The notes under the pieces are model-generated. The model saw only the letters and a list, made by a program, of their open reading frames with translations, searched no databases and was not told the DNA's origin. 15,877 nt of DNA from an uncultured Prevotella sp. (GTDB lineage Bacteria > Bacteroidota > Bacteroidia > Bacteroidales > Bacteroidaceae): positions 1 through 15,877 of the forward strand of contig UQQN01000056.1 in the NCBI GenBank assembly GCA_900543155.1. Reading direction: 5' to 3'. A program made the translations under genes and the position numbers. Positions 1 to 6,560 of this stretch are shown here, in pieces; position 1 is the first letter of the stretch, and every line of letters starts with the position of its first letter.

Positions 1-57
1 ACCCAGGGTGTCGCTTCGCTTGCCCTGGGCTAGGCGCTTTTGGGCTTTCAGCCCGTG
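1..57 (+). repeat. REP-like two-hairpin repeat, partial at window edge
   Basis: This copy holds a hairpin with arms CCCAGGG (2-8) and CCCTGGG (23-29), then a second hairpin GGGCT-TTC-AGCCC (42-54). The first hairpin matches the middle hairpin of the inverted repeats that flank the transposase gene at 510-965, and it lies in the same orientation as the right-hand repeat. The second has the same loop and stem length as the outer hairpin of those repeats but with several stem bases exchanged in a pairing-preserving way. It is probably a remnant or solo copy of the same family. The left end may continue outside the window. Confidence 0.75.
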
Positions 58-95
58 CATATTATTGCAGAATATGATGGTAAAATAGCCTCAAA

Positions 96-143
96 ATCGT
101 GCAGAAAAAATCATGGATTTTGAACACCCTACCCGTTAGGGTG
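96..143 (+). repeat. Dispersed composite repeat, copy 1 (core plus palindrome)
   Basis: A core begins ATCGTGCAG (96-104), runs through an A-tract and ends GATTTTGAACACCCT (116-130). It overlaps a small palindrome with arms CACCCT (125-130) and AGGGTG (138-143). Nearly the same core is present in inverted orientation at 15754-15792, about 15.6 kb away. The sequence does not resemble the transposase-flanking repeats, so I treat it as a second repeat family. No ORF accompanies it. Confidence 0.7.
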
Positions 144-163
144 AGGTTGGCGCGTGAAAATTC

Positions 164-208
164 TTGATAAATCTATCAAATATCATGCAAAAAAAATGGG
201 TTTTGAAT
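164..208 (+). repeat. Dispersed composite repeat, degenerate copy 2
   Basis: A small hairpin TTGATA-AATC-TATCAA (164-179) is followed by ATCATGCAAAAA and GGGTTTTGAATA (183-208). This parallels the inverted right-edge copy, where a CTTATC/GATAAG hairpin also abuts the ATCGTGCAG core. The core is clearly diverged from copy 1 and starts 87 bp after it. Similarity was judged by eye only. Confidence 0.5.
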
Positions 209-338
209 ACGCTATGTATGGCTATATTGCTTGTATCTTCTCATGATTTTTAATTAGATAGGGAATAAAAGTGTTTATGTTTTGTGGATGAAATTGTTTT
301 TTCTTGTTTCTTTCTTCTCTTATATGCCTTATTTTATG

Positions 339-346
339 TATGTTTG
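339..346 (+). promoter_or_regulatory. Possible -7 box (TATGTTTG) upstream of the transposase gene
   Basis: TATGTTTG fits the Bacteroidota -7 consensus TAnnTTTG. It lies inside an 8-bp palindrome (337-355, TGTATGTT-tgc-AACATACA). Transcription from here would give the transposase an untranslated leader of about 160 nt that includes the three hairpins of the left inverted repeat. No convincing -33 element was found. An isolated eight-base match in AT-rich DNA is weak evidence. The rest of 209-400 is AT-rich and I see nothing else in it. Confidence 0.3.
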
Positions 347-404
347 CAACATACAAACACTAAACTCTATAATAAAATAACTAGAGTTCTGATTTAGGCA
401 GGGG

Positions 405-505
405 CGCCCTGAAGGGGCAACAGCGCATAGCCCAGGGCAAGCGAAGCGACACCCTGGGTTACGAATTGTCATAGCAGTGACGCCCTGTAAGGGCAAAAGC
501 GTAAT
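405..505 (+). repeat. Left inverted repeat of the transposase unit (three hairpins)
   Basis: This carries three hairpins: GCCCT-GAA-GGGGC (406-418); CCCAGGG/CCCTGGG (431-437 and 452-458); and GCCCT-GTA-AGGGC (482-494). The reverse complement matches 961-1062 over about 100 bp with roughly six mismatches and one gap, by eye. It ends four bases before the transposase start codon. The third hairpin therefore sits 15 nt upstream of the ATG, where it could affect translation initiation. Confidence 0.85.
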
Positions 506-509
506 AAAT

Positions 510-965
510 ATGGCACAGTCATTGAGCAAAATCTACATACATTTGATTTTTCACATCAAAACCACGAGCTCTCCTATCCGTGAAAGCGACCTCGACCGCA
601 TTCATTCCTACATAGGACAATTGGTTAATGCCACAGGTTGCAAAGTAATACAGGTTGGTGGAATATGCGATCATATACATATTTTATTCCTATTGTCAAA
701 GGACGTCGCTATATCACATATGGTGGAGGAGGTAAAACGCAACAGTAGTAGATGGATGAAAACAATAGAACCATATTATAGTACATTCGCATGGCAGAAT
801 GGATATGGTGTTTTCTCTGTCAGCCAGTCTGTCGTTGGGAAAACATTGGAATATGTAAAGAATCAAGTCATACATCACAAAAAAATGTCGTTTCAAGATG
901 AGTACCAAAAGTTTTTAGAATCGTATGGAGTCGAATATAACAAAGAATATGTATTTAAGGATTAA
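510..965 (+). CDS. tnpA: IS200/RAYT-type HUH (Y1) transposase
   Basis: A 151-residue single-domain Y1 transposase, which would cleave and join single-stranded DNA at hairpin-marked sites. The HUH metal-binding motif is His55-Ile-His57 (within DHIHILF). The nucleophile is probably Tyr115 with Gln119 one helical turn later (YVKNQ), the spacing known from IS608 TnpA. The segment WQNGYGVFSVS (95-105) is typical of Bacteroidota IS200-like proteins. I chose ATG 510 rather than an in-frame GTG at 477, because 477 lies inside the inverted repeat and family members start MxxSLSKIYIHLIFH. The length is normal and no frameshift is seen. The stop codon falls inside the right inverted repeat. No accessory tnpB is present. 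Confidence 0.9.
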   Translation: MAQSLSKIYIHLIFHIKTTSSPIRESDLDRIHSYIGQLVNATGCKVIQVGGICDHIHILFLLSKDVAISHMVEEVKRNSSRWMKTIEPYYSTFAWQNGYGVFSVSQSVVGKTLEYVKNQVIHHKKMSFQDEYQKFLESYGVEYNKEYVFKD

Positions 966-1062
966 TGCTTTTGCCCTTTCAGGGCGTCAATGCTATGACA
1001 ATCCGTAACCCAGGGTGTCGCTTCGCTTGCCCTGGGCTATGTGCTGTTGCCCTTTCAGGGCG
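961..1062 (+). repeat. Right inverted repeat of the transposase unit (three hairpins)
   Basis: Hairpins are GCCCT-TTC-AGGGC (973-985), CCCAGGG/CCCTGGG (1009-1015 and 1030-1036) and GCCCT-TTC-AGGGC (1049-1061). It is the mirror image of 405-505 and overlaps the last codons and stop of the transposase gene. The inner and outer hairpins here are identical to each other over 13 bases. Confidence 0.85.
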
Positions 1063-1094
1063 TGCATTACTGGTTTGCGCGATAATGCACGCCC
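1058..1094. repeat. Perfect 12-bp inverted repeat at the right border
   Basis: GGGCGTGCATTA (1058-1069) and TAATGCACGCCC (1083-1094) are exact reverse complements around a 13-base loop. The left arm shares its GGGC with the outermost hairpin of the right inverted repeat, so the two hairpins exclude each other. It lies 40 bp upstream of the next gene and could act in termination, in element recognition, or be a REP remnant. Confidence 0.65.
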
Positions 1095-1133
1095 GTTTGG
1101 AACAAAAACCGAAACTATAATAAAATAAGAAAG

Positions 1134-1997
1134 ATGAATCGTTTTTTAAGCCTTATACTTACATTTTGCTTGGCATTGGTAGCTCATGCTCAGCTTAAGC
1201 AATTTTCATTTAATATGATAAAGCCTACAGCCTTTGCTGTGCTCAATGTGAATAACCCTTCACTGCGTAGTTCTGCTAACGGTAAAAGTAAGCGCGTGAG
1301 CATTCCTCGCATGTATAAGGGTGAAATGTTGCCTATCTGTAGTCAGAATGGGCAATGGCAATGTCTTGAAGTAAATAGCCGTAAAGGTCGTAACGTGCAA
1401 GGTTGGGTGCCTAAGTCGCAAGTGCGTGTGCTCCGTGTAGCACAACAGCAGCAGTGTGTGATGCCACCAGCTTATCGGGTAGAAGGGGCTAATGGCATGA
1501 TAGGTGCGGCTATTGAAGGTCCTGATGCGCAGTTTGTAACACGTTCGGAGGGCATTTATGGGATGCTTCCCTTCAGTGTGGCGCATCCATCGGGTAGCGA
1601 CAATTATACGTTGCAATTTCTTATGGCTGGCACTGACCCAAGTTATACTTATGTCGTTACAACTTCGTTTGTGGTGACCCGTGTAAATGGCACAAAAATG
1701 AGTCTTGACTTTGCACGCGAGGTTGAGGATGGAGAGATTGTTTACGAGATGCTTTATTTTAATATGCCACGTGCAATCGCAGACGAGGAGGTTGAAGCAA
1801 AGGTCTTAGACTTTTTGCAGAATTGTCCTGACTCAGAATTTGAGAATGTGATTGATGCTGCGTTTACCATAGATGGGGGTGTGAATAATGTGGTGGTGTA
1901 TTTTAAGGGTACGGATGGTAAACGCTATTCGTATGCCTACGATGGGAATGTGAAGACGAAGTGCCCCGCACAGACATTCCATTGGGAATTTAAGTAA
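1134..1997 (+). CDS. Secreted SH3-like domain protein, function unknown
   Basis: A 287-residue protein with a Sec signal peptide: MNR, a hydrophobic core LSLILTFCLALVA, and likely cleavage at AHA-Q (19/20). There is no lipobox cysteine at the cleavage site, so a soluble periplasmic or secreted protein is expected. Residues 35-100 look like a bacterial SH3 domain (LNVNNPSLRSSANG, then a hydrophobic core, ending GWVPKSQVRVL). Such domains often bind cell-wall peptides or other proteins. Residues 110-287 form a beta-rich region that I do not recognise. No catalytic motif is visible. The gene stands alone between the transposase unit and a ModF-like gene, and no good -7 box was found in the 71 bp before it. 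Confidence 0.8.
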   Translation: MNRFLSLILTFCLALVAHAQLKQFSFNMIKPTAFAVLNVNNPSLRSSANGKSKRVSIPRMYKGEMLPICSQNGQWQCLEVNSRKGRNVQGWVPKSQVRVLRVAQQQQCVMPPAYRVEGANGMIGAAIEGPDAQFVTRSEGIYGMLPFSVAHPSGSDNYTLQFLMAGTDPSYTYVVTTSFVVTRVNGTKMSLDFAREVEDGEIVYEMLYFNMPRAIADEEVEAKVLDFLQNCPDSEFENVIDAAFTIDGGVNNVVVYFKGTDGKRYSYAYDGNVKTKCPAQTFHWEFK

Positions 1998-2005
1998 GCA
2001 AATAA

Positions 2006-2020
2006 CCCACCTTAGGGGGG
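2006..2020. repeat. Small REP-like palindrome CCCACC-TTA-GGGGGG
   Basis: A five-pair stem with one mismatch and a TTA loop, 9 bp after the preceding stop codon. It resembles the CACCCC-GTTA-GGGGTG palindrome at 15830-15845. It may be a weak terminator or a solo member of that repeat family. Evidence is thin. Confidence 0.3.
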
Positions 2021-2068
2021 CATAATGACTACTATACAGACTATAACAAACTAAACTTGCATATAAAT

Positions 2069-3547
2069 ATGGCTCGTACGCTTATTCGCATTACGCAAGG
2101 CATTACACGTCATCCTGATTATCGCATGGCGCAGCCTGTGGACTTTGCATTGACTGCAGGAGAACCTTTGGCAATATGTGGTCCGAATGGAGGTGGTAAA
2201 TCGCTTCTTGTTGACATACTTACAGGGGCACACCCTTTGCTTGGCGATGCCATAAAATATGATTTTGGGGGTAGAAATGGGAATCGTGCGGCTGATAATG
2301 TACGCCTTGTGAGTTTTCGCGATGTGTATGGTGGTAACGAACCTGCTTACTATCAGCAGCGATGGAATCAGGCAGATGAACAAGTGTTTCCCACTGTGCA
2401 CGAAATGTTGCAACAAGCGTGGAAAACTTGGCACCCTGATGAGTCGGAAGTGAACTTTGACATAAACTTGAATCCGGTAATAGCACATTTAGGGGTGGAT
2501 GAGCATGCAAACAAGCCTATCAACCAACTGTCGAGTGGTGAATTGCGACGTATGCAGTTAGCGCGTATGTTGATGTCGGCACCCACTGTGCTTATTATTG
2601 ATAACCCCTATATAGGGCTTGATAAGGACGCACGGGCGATGCTTACGCAGGTGCTTGCGGAGTTAGCTAAAAACCTTACATTGGTGCTTGTGGTAAGTCG
2701 TAGCGAGGATGTTCCGCCGTTTATTGAGCAGGTAGTATGTGTAGAAAATAAAGTGGTGAGTGCGCCAATGTCTGTGAGTGCTTATGTGGAGAAAGAACAA
2801 GCCACATTGCCTAAGAGGGCAGAACGTATCAAGTTGCCTAAGGATGCAGATTTACGCCATGAGGTGCCACAAGAGGTAATAGACTTTAATCGTATTAGCA
2901 TTCGTTATGGTGAACGTACGATTCTTCGCAAGCTTAGTTGGCATGTACGTAGTGGCGAACATTGGGCTTTGGTTGGCGAGAATGGTGCGGGTAAAAGCAC
3001 TTTGCTTTCATTGGTCTGTGCCGATAATCCACAAGCCTATGCCTGTGATATTCGTTTGTTTGGATGTCAGCGAGGTAAAGGTGAAAGTATTTGGGATATA
3101 AAGCGTCGCATAGGTTATGTGTCGCCTGAGATTTATTCAACCTATCGTAAGTCTTTGCCTGCCATTGATATTGTGGCAAGTGGGCTGCGCGACACAGTAG
3201 GACTGTATTGCCACCCCTCAGACGAGGAACGTGCTGTATGTATGGAGTGGATGCGTGTGTTTCGAGCTGAACATCTTGCACAGCAAAATTATATGAAGCT
3301 TTCTTCGGGGCAACAGCGATTGGTATTACTTGTGCGAGCTTTTGTAAAGAGTCCTGATTTGCTGATTCTTGATGAGCCTTTTCATGGGCTTGATAATGCC
3401 ACACGTTTGCATGCGCAGCACGTGATAGACCGTTATATGCAAAATCCTACCAAAACATTGATTATGGTGAGCCATTATCGCGAGGAGTTTCCGCGTTGCA
3501 TAAATTGTTTTCAAATGCTTTTAAAGCAGAAGAATAAAGAGTATTAA
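2069..3547 (+). CDS. modF: ModF-like tandem ABC ATPase
   Basis: A 492-residue soluble protein with two fused ABC nucleotide-binding domains and no membrane segments. The order and motifs follow E. coli ModF closely, including IWDIKRRIGYVSPE (341-354) in the second domain. Domain 1 has Walker A GPNGGGKS (38-45), signature LSSGE (154-158) and a Walker B that reads IIDNP, with Asn179 where the catalytic glutamate is expected. Its switch-histidine position is Arg211. Domain 2 is canonical: Walker A GENGAGKS (303-310), LSSGQ (411-415), LILDEP with Glu436, and His469. ModF is associated with the molybdate locus in E. coli, but no mod genes are nearby here, so the role is uncertain. ATG 2069 was chosen over an upstream TTG at 2057. 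A near-match -7 box, TAAACTTG, lies at 2052-2059. Confidence 0.85.
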   Translation: MARTLIRITQGITRHPDYRMAQPVDFALTAGEPLAICGPNGGGKSLLVDILTGAHPLLGDAIKYDFGGRNGNRAADNVRLVSFRDVYGGNEPAYYQQRWNQADEQVFPTVHEMLQQAWKTWHPDESEVNFDINLNPVIAHLGVDEHANKPINQLSSGELRRMQLARMLMSAPTVLIIDNPYIGLDKDARAMLTQVLAELAKNLTLVLVVSRSEDVPPFIEQVVCVENKVVSAPMSVSAYVEKEQATLPKRAERIKLPKDADLRHEVPQEVIDFNRISIRYGERTILRKLSWHVRSGEHWALVGENGAGKSTLLSLVCADNPQAYACDIRLFGCQRGKGESIWDIKRRIGYVSPEIYSTYRKSLPAIDIVASGLRDTVGLYCHPSDEERAVCMEWMRVFRAEHLAQQNYMKLSSGQQRLVLLVRAFVKSPDLLILDEPFHGLDNATRLHAQHVIDRYMQNPTKTLIMVSHYREEFPRCINCFQMLLKQKNKEY

Positions 3548-3624
3548 AGTTGCTGTCTCTATCAAAAAGGTGATATGTATTCGTAAAATCTAACAAAATG
3601 TATGGCTGGGTGTATATTTATTGT

Positions 3625-3632
3625 TATATTTG
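3625..3632 (+). promoter_or_regulatory. -7 box TATATTTG for ilvA
   Basis: A perfect TAnnTTTG match 33 bp before the ilvA start, giving a leader of roughly 25-30 nt rich in A. No clear -33 element was identified. The position in the intergenic gap and the gene orientation support it. Confidence 0.6.
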
Positions 3633-3665
3633 CAAGCATAAATAAAAACTAAATAGAATAAGCCC

Positions 3666-4862
3666 ATGCTTACACTCGACCTCATATATAAAGCGTCAAC
3701 CGTTTTAAAAGACGTGGCGCGTCGCACACAACTCATTCCTACACAAAAAATCAATACAAAAGCCAACGTATTTCTGAAACCCGAGAACTTGCAAGTAACG
3801 GGTTCGTTTAAGGTGCGTGGTGCTGGATTTAAAATATCACAGCTTAGTGAAGAAGAAAAGGCTCATGGCGTAATAGCTTGTTCTGCGGGCAATCATGCAC
3901 AAGGTGTAGCTTTGGCTGCACGGCGTTATGGGATTCCTGCATTGATATGTATGCCCTCGGGGGCACCTATATCGAAGGTTGAGGCTACACGCGAAATGGG
4001 AGCAGAAGTGTGCTTGGTTCCGGGCGTATATGATGATGCTTATGCGCGTGCGATGCAACTGAATGAGGAGAAGCACATGACGTTTATTCACCCCTTCGAC
4101 GATGAACAGGTAATTGCAGGACAAGGCACGGTGGGAATGGAGATTCTTAACGAAAATCCCGATATCGATGTGGTATTTGTGCCTATTGGTGGTGGCGGAT
4201 TAGCAAGTGGGGTGGCTTATGCCGTGAAGATGCTTAAACCCTCGGTACGTGTGGTGGGGGTACAGGCAGAAGGTGCTCCCAGTATGCTTAACAGTGTAGA
4301 CCATAACCAAATAGAAACACTTACGAATGTGTTGACCATTGCCGATGGTATTGCAGTAAAAGAACCTGGTGTTCATACCTTTGAATTGGTGCAACAGTAT
4401 GTTGACGACATTGTGAGTGTGACGGAGGATGAAATTTGTGCAGCAATTCTTGCGCTTATTGAACAGCATAAACTTATTGCAGAAGGTGCAGGTGCTGTGA
4501 GTGTGGCGGCTGCCATGTTCAACAAGGTGGATATTGAAGGCAAAAATGTGTGCTGCATTGTGAGTGGCGGTAACATTGATGTGACCATATTGAGCCGTGT
4601 GATTAACCGCGGTTTGATGAAGGGGGGACGTACTACAGAAATGTTGGTAGAAATGGCAGATCGTCCAGGTTCGCTCTTGGGGCTTTGCCAAGTAATATGT
4701 CGCCTTGGTGCTAATATTATTTCTATTCACCACGAACGTAATGGCGAAAGTCCTGATGTGAACTCGTGCAACTTGCGCATGGTGCTTGAAACACGTGATC
4801 AAAAGCATATTGATGAATTGCACCAAGCTATTGAGCACGCAGGATACTCTATATTGAATTAA
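3666..4862 (+). CDS. ilvA: Threonine ammonia-lyase (threonine dehydratase)
   Basis: A PLP enzyme that converts L-threonine to 2-oxobutanoate and ammonia, the entry step to isoleucine synthesis. It has 398 residues, the length of the short form with one C-terminal ACT-like domain rather than the roughly 510-residue E. coli IlvA. The PLP lysine is Lys49 in TGSFKVRG. SAGNHAQG (73-80), the phosphate-binding loop GGGG (175-178) and SGGN (300-303) are all present. Residues 325-395 form the ACT-type regulatory domain (LVEMADRPGSLLGL), which suggests amino-acid feedback. The gene is monocistronic, with its own promoter and a hairpin after the stop. No other ilv genes are nearby. A biosynthetic rather than catabolic role is inferred. 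Confidence 0.92.
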   Translation: MLTLDLIYKASTVLKDVARRTQLIPTQKINTKANVFLKPENLQVTGSFKVRGAGFKISQLSEEEKAHGVIACSAGNHAQGVALAARRYGIPALICMPSGAPISKVEATREMGAEVCLVPGVYDDAYARAMQLNEEKHMTFIHPFDDEQVIAGQGTVGMEILNENPDIDVVFVPIGGGGLASGVAYAVKMLKPSVRVVGVQAEGAPSMLNSVDHNQIETLTNVLTIADGIAVKEPGVHTFELVQQYVDDIVSVTEDEICAAILALIEQHKLIAEGAGAVSVAAAMFNKVDIEGKNVCCIVSGGNIDVTILSRVINRGLMKGGRTTEMLVEMADRPGSLLGLCQVICRLGANIISIHHERNGESPDVNSCNLRMVLETRDQKHIDELHQAIEHAGYSILN

Positions 4863-4910
4863 ATTGCAACAAAAAAGATTTTTGATATAAAACCTAAGGT
4901 TTGTTGAGTT

Positions 4911-4944
4911 AAATGGCAAGGTATGTTGAAATACTTTGCCATTT
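4911..4944 (+). terminator. Strong hairpin after ilvA, likely terminator
   Basis: Arms 4911-4924 (AAATGGCAAGGTAT) and 4931-4944 (ATACTTTGCCATTT) pair over 14 bp with one G-T wobble around a GTTGAA loop. The stem is followed by ATCTTT, a weak T-tract. It starts 49 bp after the ilvA stop and ends about 200 bp before dnaA. It may terminate ilvA. A role in the dnaA control region cannot be excluded. Confidence 0.6.
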
Positions 4945-5014
4945 ATCTTTAAAGCGAGAGAAAAACCGAAAATGTGTTTCTTTAATTTTTGAATCAGAAA
5001 TTATAAAACTGTCC

Positions 5015-5023
5015 TTATACACA
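5015..5023 (+). promoter_or_regulatory. DnaA box (TTATACACA) upstream of dnaA
   Basis: An exact match to the DnaA-box consensus TTATnCACA, 123 bp before the dnaA start. A single box in this position fits autoregulation of dnaA, which is known in many bacteria. I found no second good box in 4863-5145, so this is not enough to call an origin. The nearest -7-like sequence is GAAATTTG (5101-5108), one base off the consensus. Confidence 0.5.
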
Positions 5024-5145
5024 ATCGTTTGCAGACCAAAAACCTGTGCGTTGTACAAAAAAATCGTCGTACACTTCTTTTTTATATCAAAATTATTGTC
5101 GAAATTTGCAAACCTAATTCGCAAAACAACCCATAAAAAGATAAG

Positions 5146-6546
5146 ATGGACAACCCCGCACACATCCAATGGCAGCAGTGCTTGCAGCTTATTAAGCAGA
5201 GCATTCCAAGTGAATATTATAACACCTGGTTTGCTCCTTTGGAGTTTTTGAGTTTTGCCGATGGGGTGCTTGAGGTGCGTGTGCCGACAAGGTATTTTGC
5301 AGAATATTTTGATAAGCACTATGTGTCGTACTTTATGCAAGCTGTGCATCGTTGTTTTGGAAACGGCAGTATTCGTCTTAGATATATTTTACCCGAAGAA
5401 CCTGTAGGCAATGTACAACCCGACCCATTGTTTAATGTGGGACCTACTACAGCAAAAAAAGAGCCGGTAGTGAACCGCTATAGTGTGAGTTCGCCTCAGC
5501 AACAATCGGCATTGCCTCCACTCGATTCACAACTTAATCGCAGATATACGTTTGAGAACTTTGTGGAGGGGGGGAGCAATAAATTGTCACGTAGTGTGGG
5601 ACTGAGCATTGCTGAAACTCCGGGTAAGAGCACTTTTAACCCATTCTTTTTGTATGGTCCAAGTGGTGTAGGAAAAACCCACTTGGTAAATGCTATAGGT
5701 GTGCGCATTAAACAGCTCATGCCCGAAAAACGTGTGCTCTTTGTGTCGGCACATGTGTTTAAAACGCAGTTTACCGACTCGGTGCTTCACAACACACAAA
5801 ACGACTTTATCAATTTCTATCAGTCGATTGATGTATTGATTATCGATGATATTCAAGAGATTACTACGCCTAAAACGCAAATGGCATTTTTCCATATCTT
5901 CAATCATTTGCAACAAAACAATAGGCAAATTATCATTACTTGTGACCGTCCGCCTGTGCTCTTCGAAGGCATAGAGGAGCGTATGCTTACACGTTTTAAG
6001 TGGGGTATGACGGTAGAAATGGAGAAACCCGATACAAAGTTGCGCCGTGATATTTTGATTTCGAAAATTCGTCGCGATGGTCTTGACGAGGTTATACCTG
6101 CCGACGTTGTGCAATATATTGCACAAAACGTAGAAAGTTCGGTGCGTGAACTTGAGGGAATTATAAACTCAATCATGGCTTATTCTGTGGTGGATAACTG
6201 CGAAATAGACTTAGCTTTGACACATCGTGTGGTGGCGCGTGCTGTAAATCTTGAAAAGAAAGAGCTTAGTGCAGACGATATTTCGTCGGCTGTATGCCAA
6301 CACTATGGTGTGAAGCAGAAAGATCTTTCATCCAAGAGTCGTAAGCAGAACATTGTGCAGGCACGTCAACTTGCCATGTATCTTATTCACAAATACACCG
6401 AAACTACTTACAGCCAAATAGGGCGTATGTATGGTAAACGTGATCATAGCACCGTGCTTTATGCTTGCAACCAAGTAGGTCGACGCATTGGTGTAGACAA
6501 AACCTTCCGTCGTGAGGTGGAGGAACTTGAGGGTGCTTTGAAGTAA
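5146..6546 (+). CDS. dnaA: Chromosomal replication initiator protein DnaA
   Basis: A 466-residue AAA+ initiator that binds DnaA boxes and melts the origin. Domain I spans about 1-85 (WQQCLQLIKQSIPSEYYNTWF) and domain II is a short linker to about 130. The AAA+ core has Walker A GPSGVGKT (171-178), Walker B LIIDD (231-235), sensor TCDRPP (265-270) and RMLTRF (279-284), which includes the arginine-finger region. Domain IV carries RQLAMYL (407-413) and the signature GKRDHSTVLYA (430-440) for DNA binding. The start ATG follows an A-rich leader (CATAAAAAGATAAG). As is common in Bacteroidota, dnaN and recF are not adjacent. Regulation probably involves the box at 5015-5023. Confidence 0.97.
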   Translation: MDNPAHIQWQQCLQLIKQSIPSEYYNTWFAPLEFLSFADGVLEVRVPTRYFAEYFDKHYVSYFMQAVHRCFGNGSIRLRYILPEEPVGNVQPDPLFNVGPTTAKKEPVVNRYSVSSPQQQSALPPLDSQLNRRYTFENFVEGGSNKLSRSVGLSIAETPGKSTFNPFFLYGPSGVGKTHLVNAIGVRIKQLMPEKRVLFVSAHVFKTQFTDSVLHNTQNDFINFYQSIDVLIIDDIQEITTPKTQMAFFHIFNHLQQNNRQIIITCDRPPVLFEGIEERMLTRFKWGMTVEMEKPDTKLRRDILISKIRRDGLDEVIPADVVQYIAQNVESSVRELEGIINSIMAYSVVDNCEIDLALTHRVVARAVNLEKKELSADDISSAVCQHYGVKQKDLSSKSRKQNIVQARQLAMYLIHKYTETTYSQIGRMYGKRDHSTVLYACNQVGRRIGVDKTFRREVEELEGALK

Positions 6547-6560
6547 AGGAGAAATCTTTT

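Larger units (their letters stand above)
405..1062 (+). mobile_element. IS200/RAYT-like transposase unit with mirrored hairpin ends
   Basis: The unit is one HUH-type transposase gene enclosed by about 100-bp inverted repeats, each with three hairpins, in the order P1-P2-P3-gene-P3'-P2'-P1'. Single-strand transposases of the IS200/IS605 superfamily recognise hairpins, and REP-associated tyrosine transposases (RAYTs) are flanked by paired REP palindromes, so the architecture fits that group. Classical IS200/IS605 elements lack long terminal inverted repeats, which makes this layout notable. Boundaries are set by where similarity between the arms stops. No target-site duplication is claimed. The transposase is intact, so activity is possible but unproven. 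Confidence 0.7.

Noticed and set aside
1..1062. Repeated palindromes at the left edge considered as a CRISPR array
   Set aside because: The copies are in both orientations, irregularly spaced and arranged around a transposase, with no unique spacers of constant length and no cas genes.
3553..3576. Small TATCA/TGATA inverted repeat after the ModF-like gene as a terminator
   Set aside because: Only five base pairs of A/T-rich stem and no T-tract, which is within chance.
4200..4919. A 239-codon open frame on the minus strand opposite ilvA
   Set aside because: It is antisense to a clear threonine ammonia-lyase, its translation is rich in His, Asn and Thr with no domain character, and it has no promoter or family resemblance.
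4863..5145. Chromosomal origin next to dnaA
   Set aside because: Only one good DnaA box is present, and in this phylum dnaA is not a reliable marker of the origin. Kept as a regulatory site only.
4913..5251. A 112-codon plus-strand open frame overlapping the dnaA start
   Set aside because: It begins inside the strong hairpin, spans the DnaA box and dnaA promoter region, and runs out of frame into dnaA. It is best read as chance.
5587..6126. A 179-codon open frame on the minus strand opposite dnaA
   Set aside because: It is a shadow of the conserved AAA+ coding sequence, with no recognisable features of its own.
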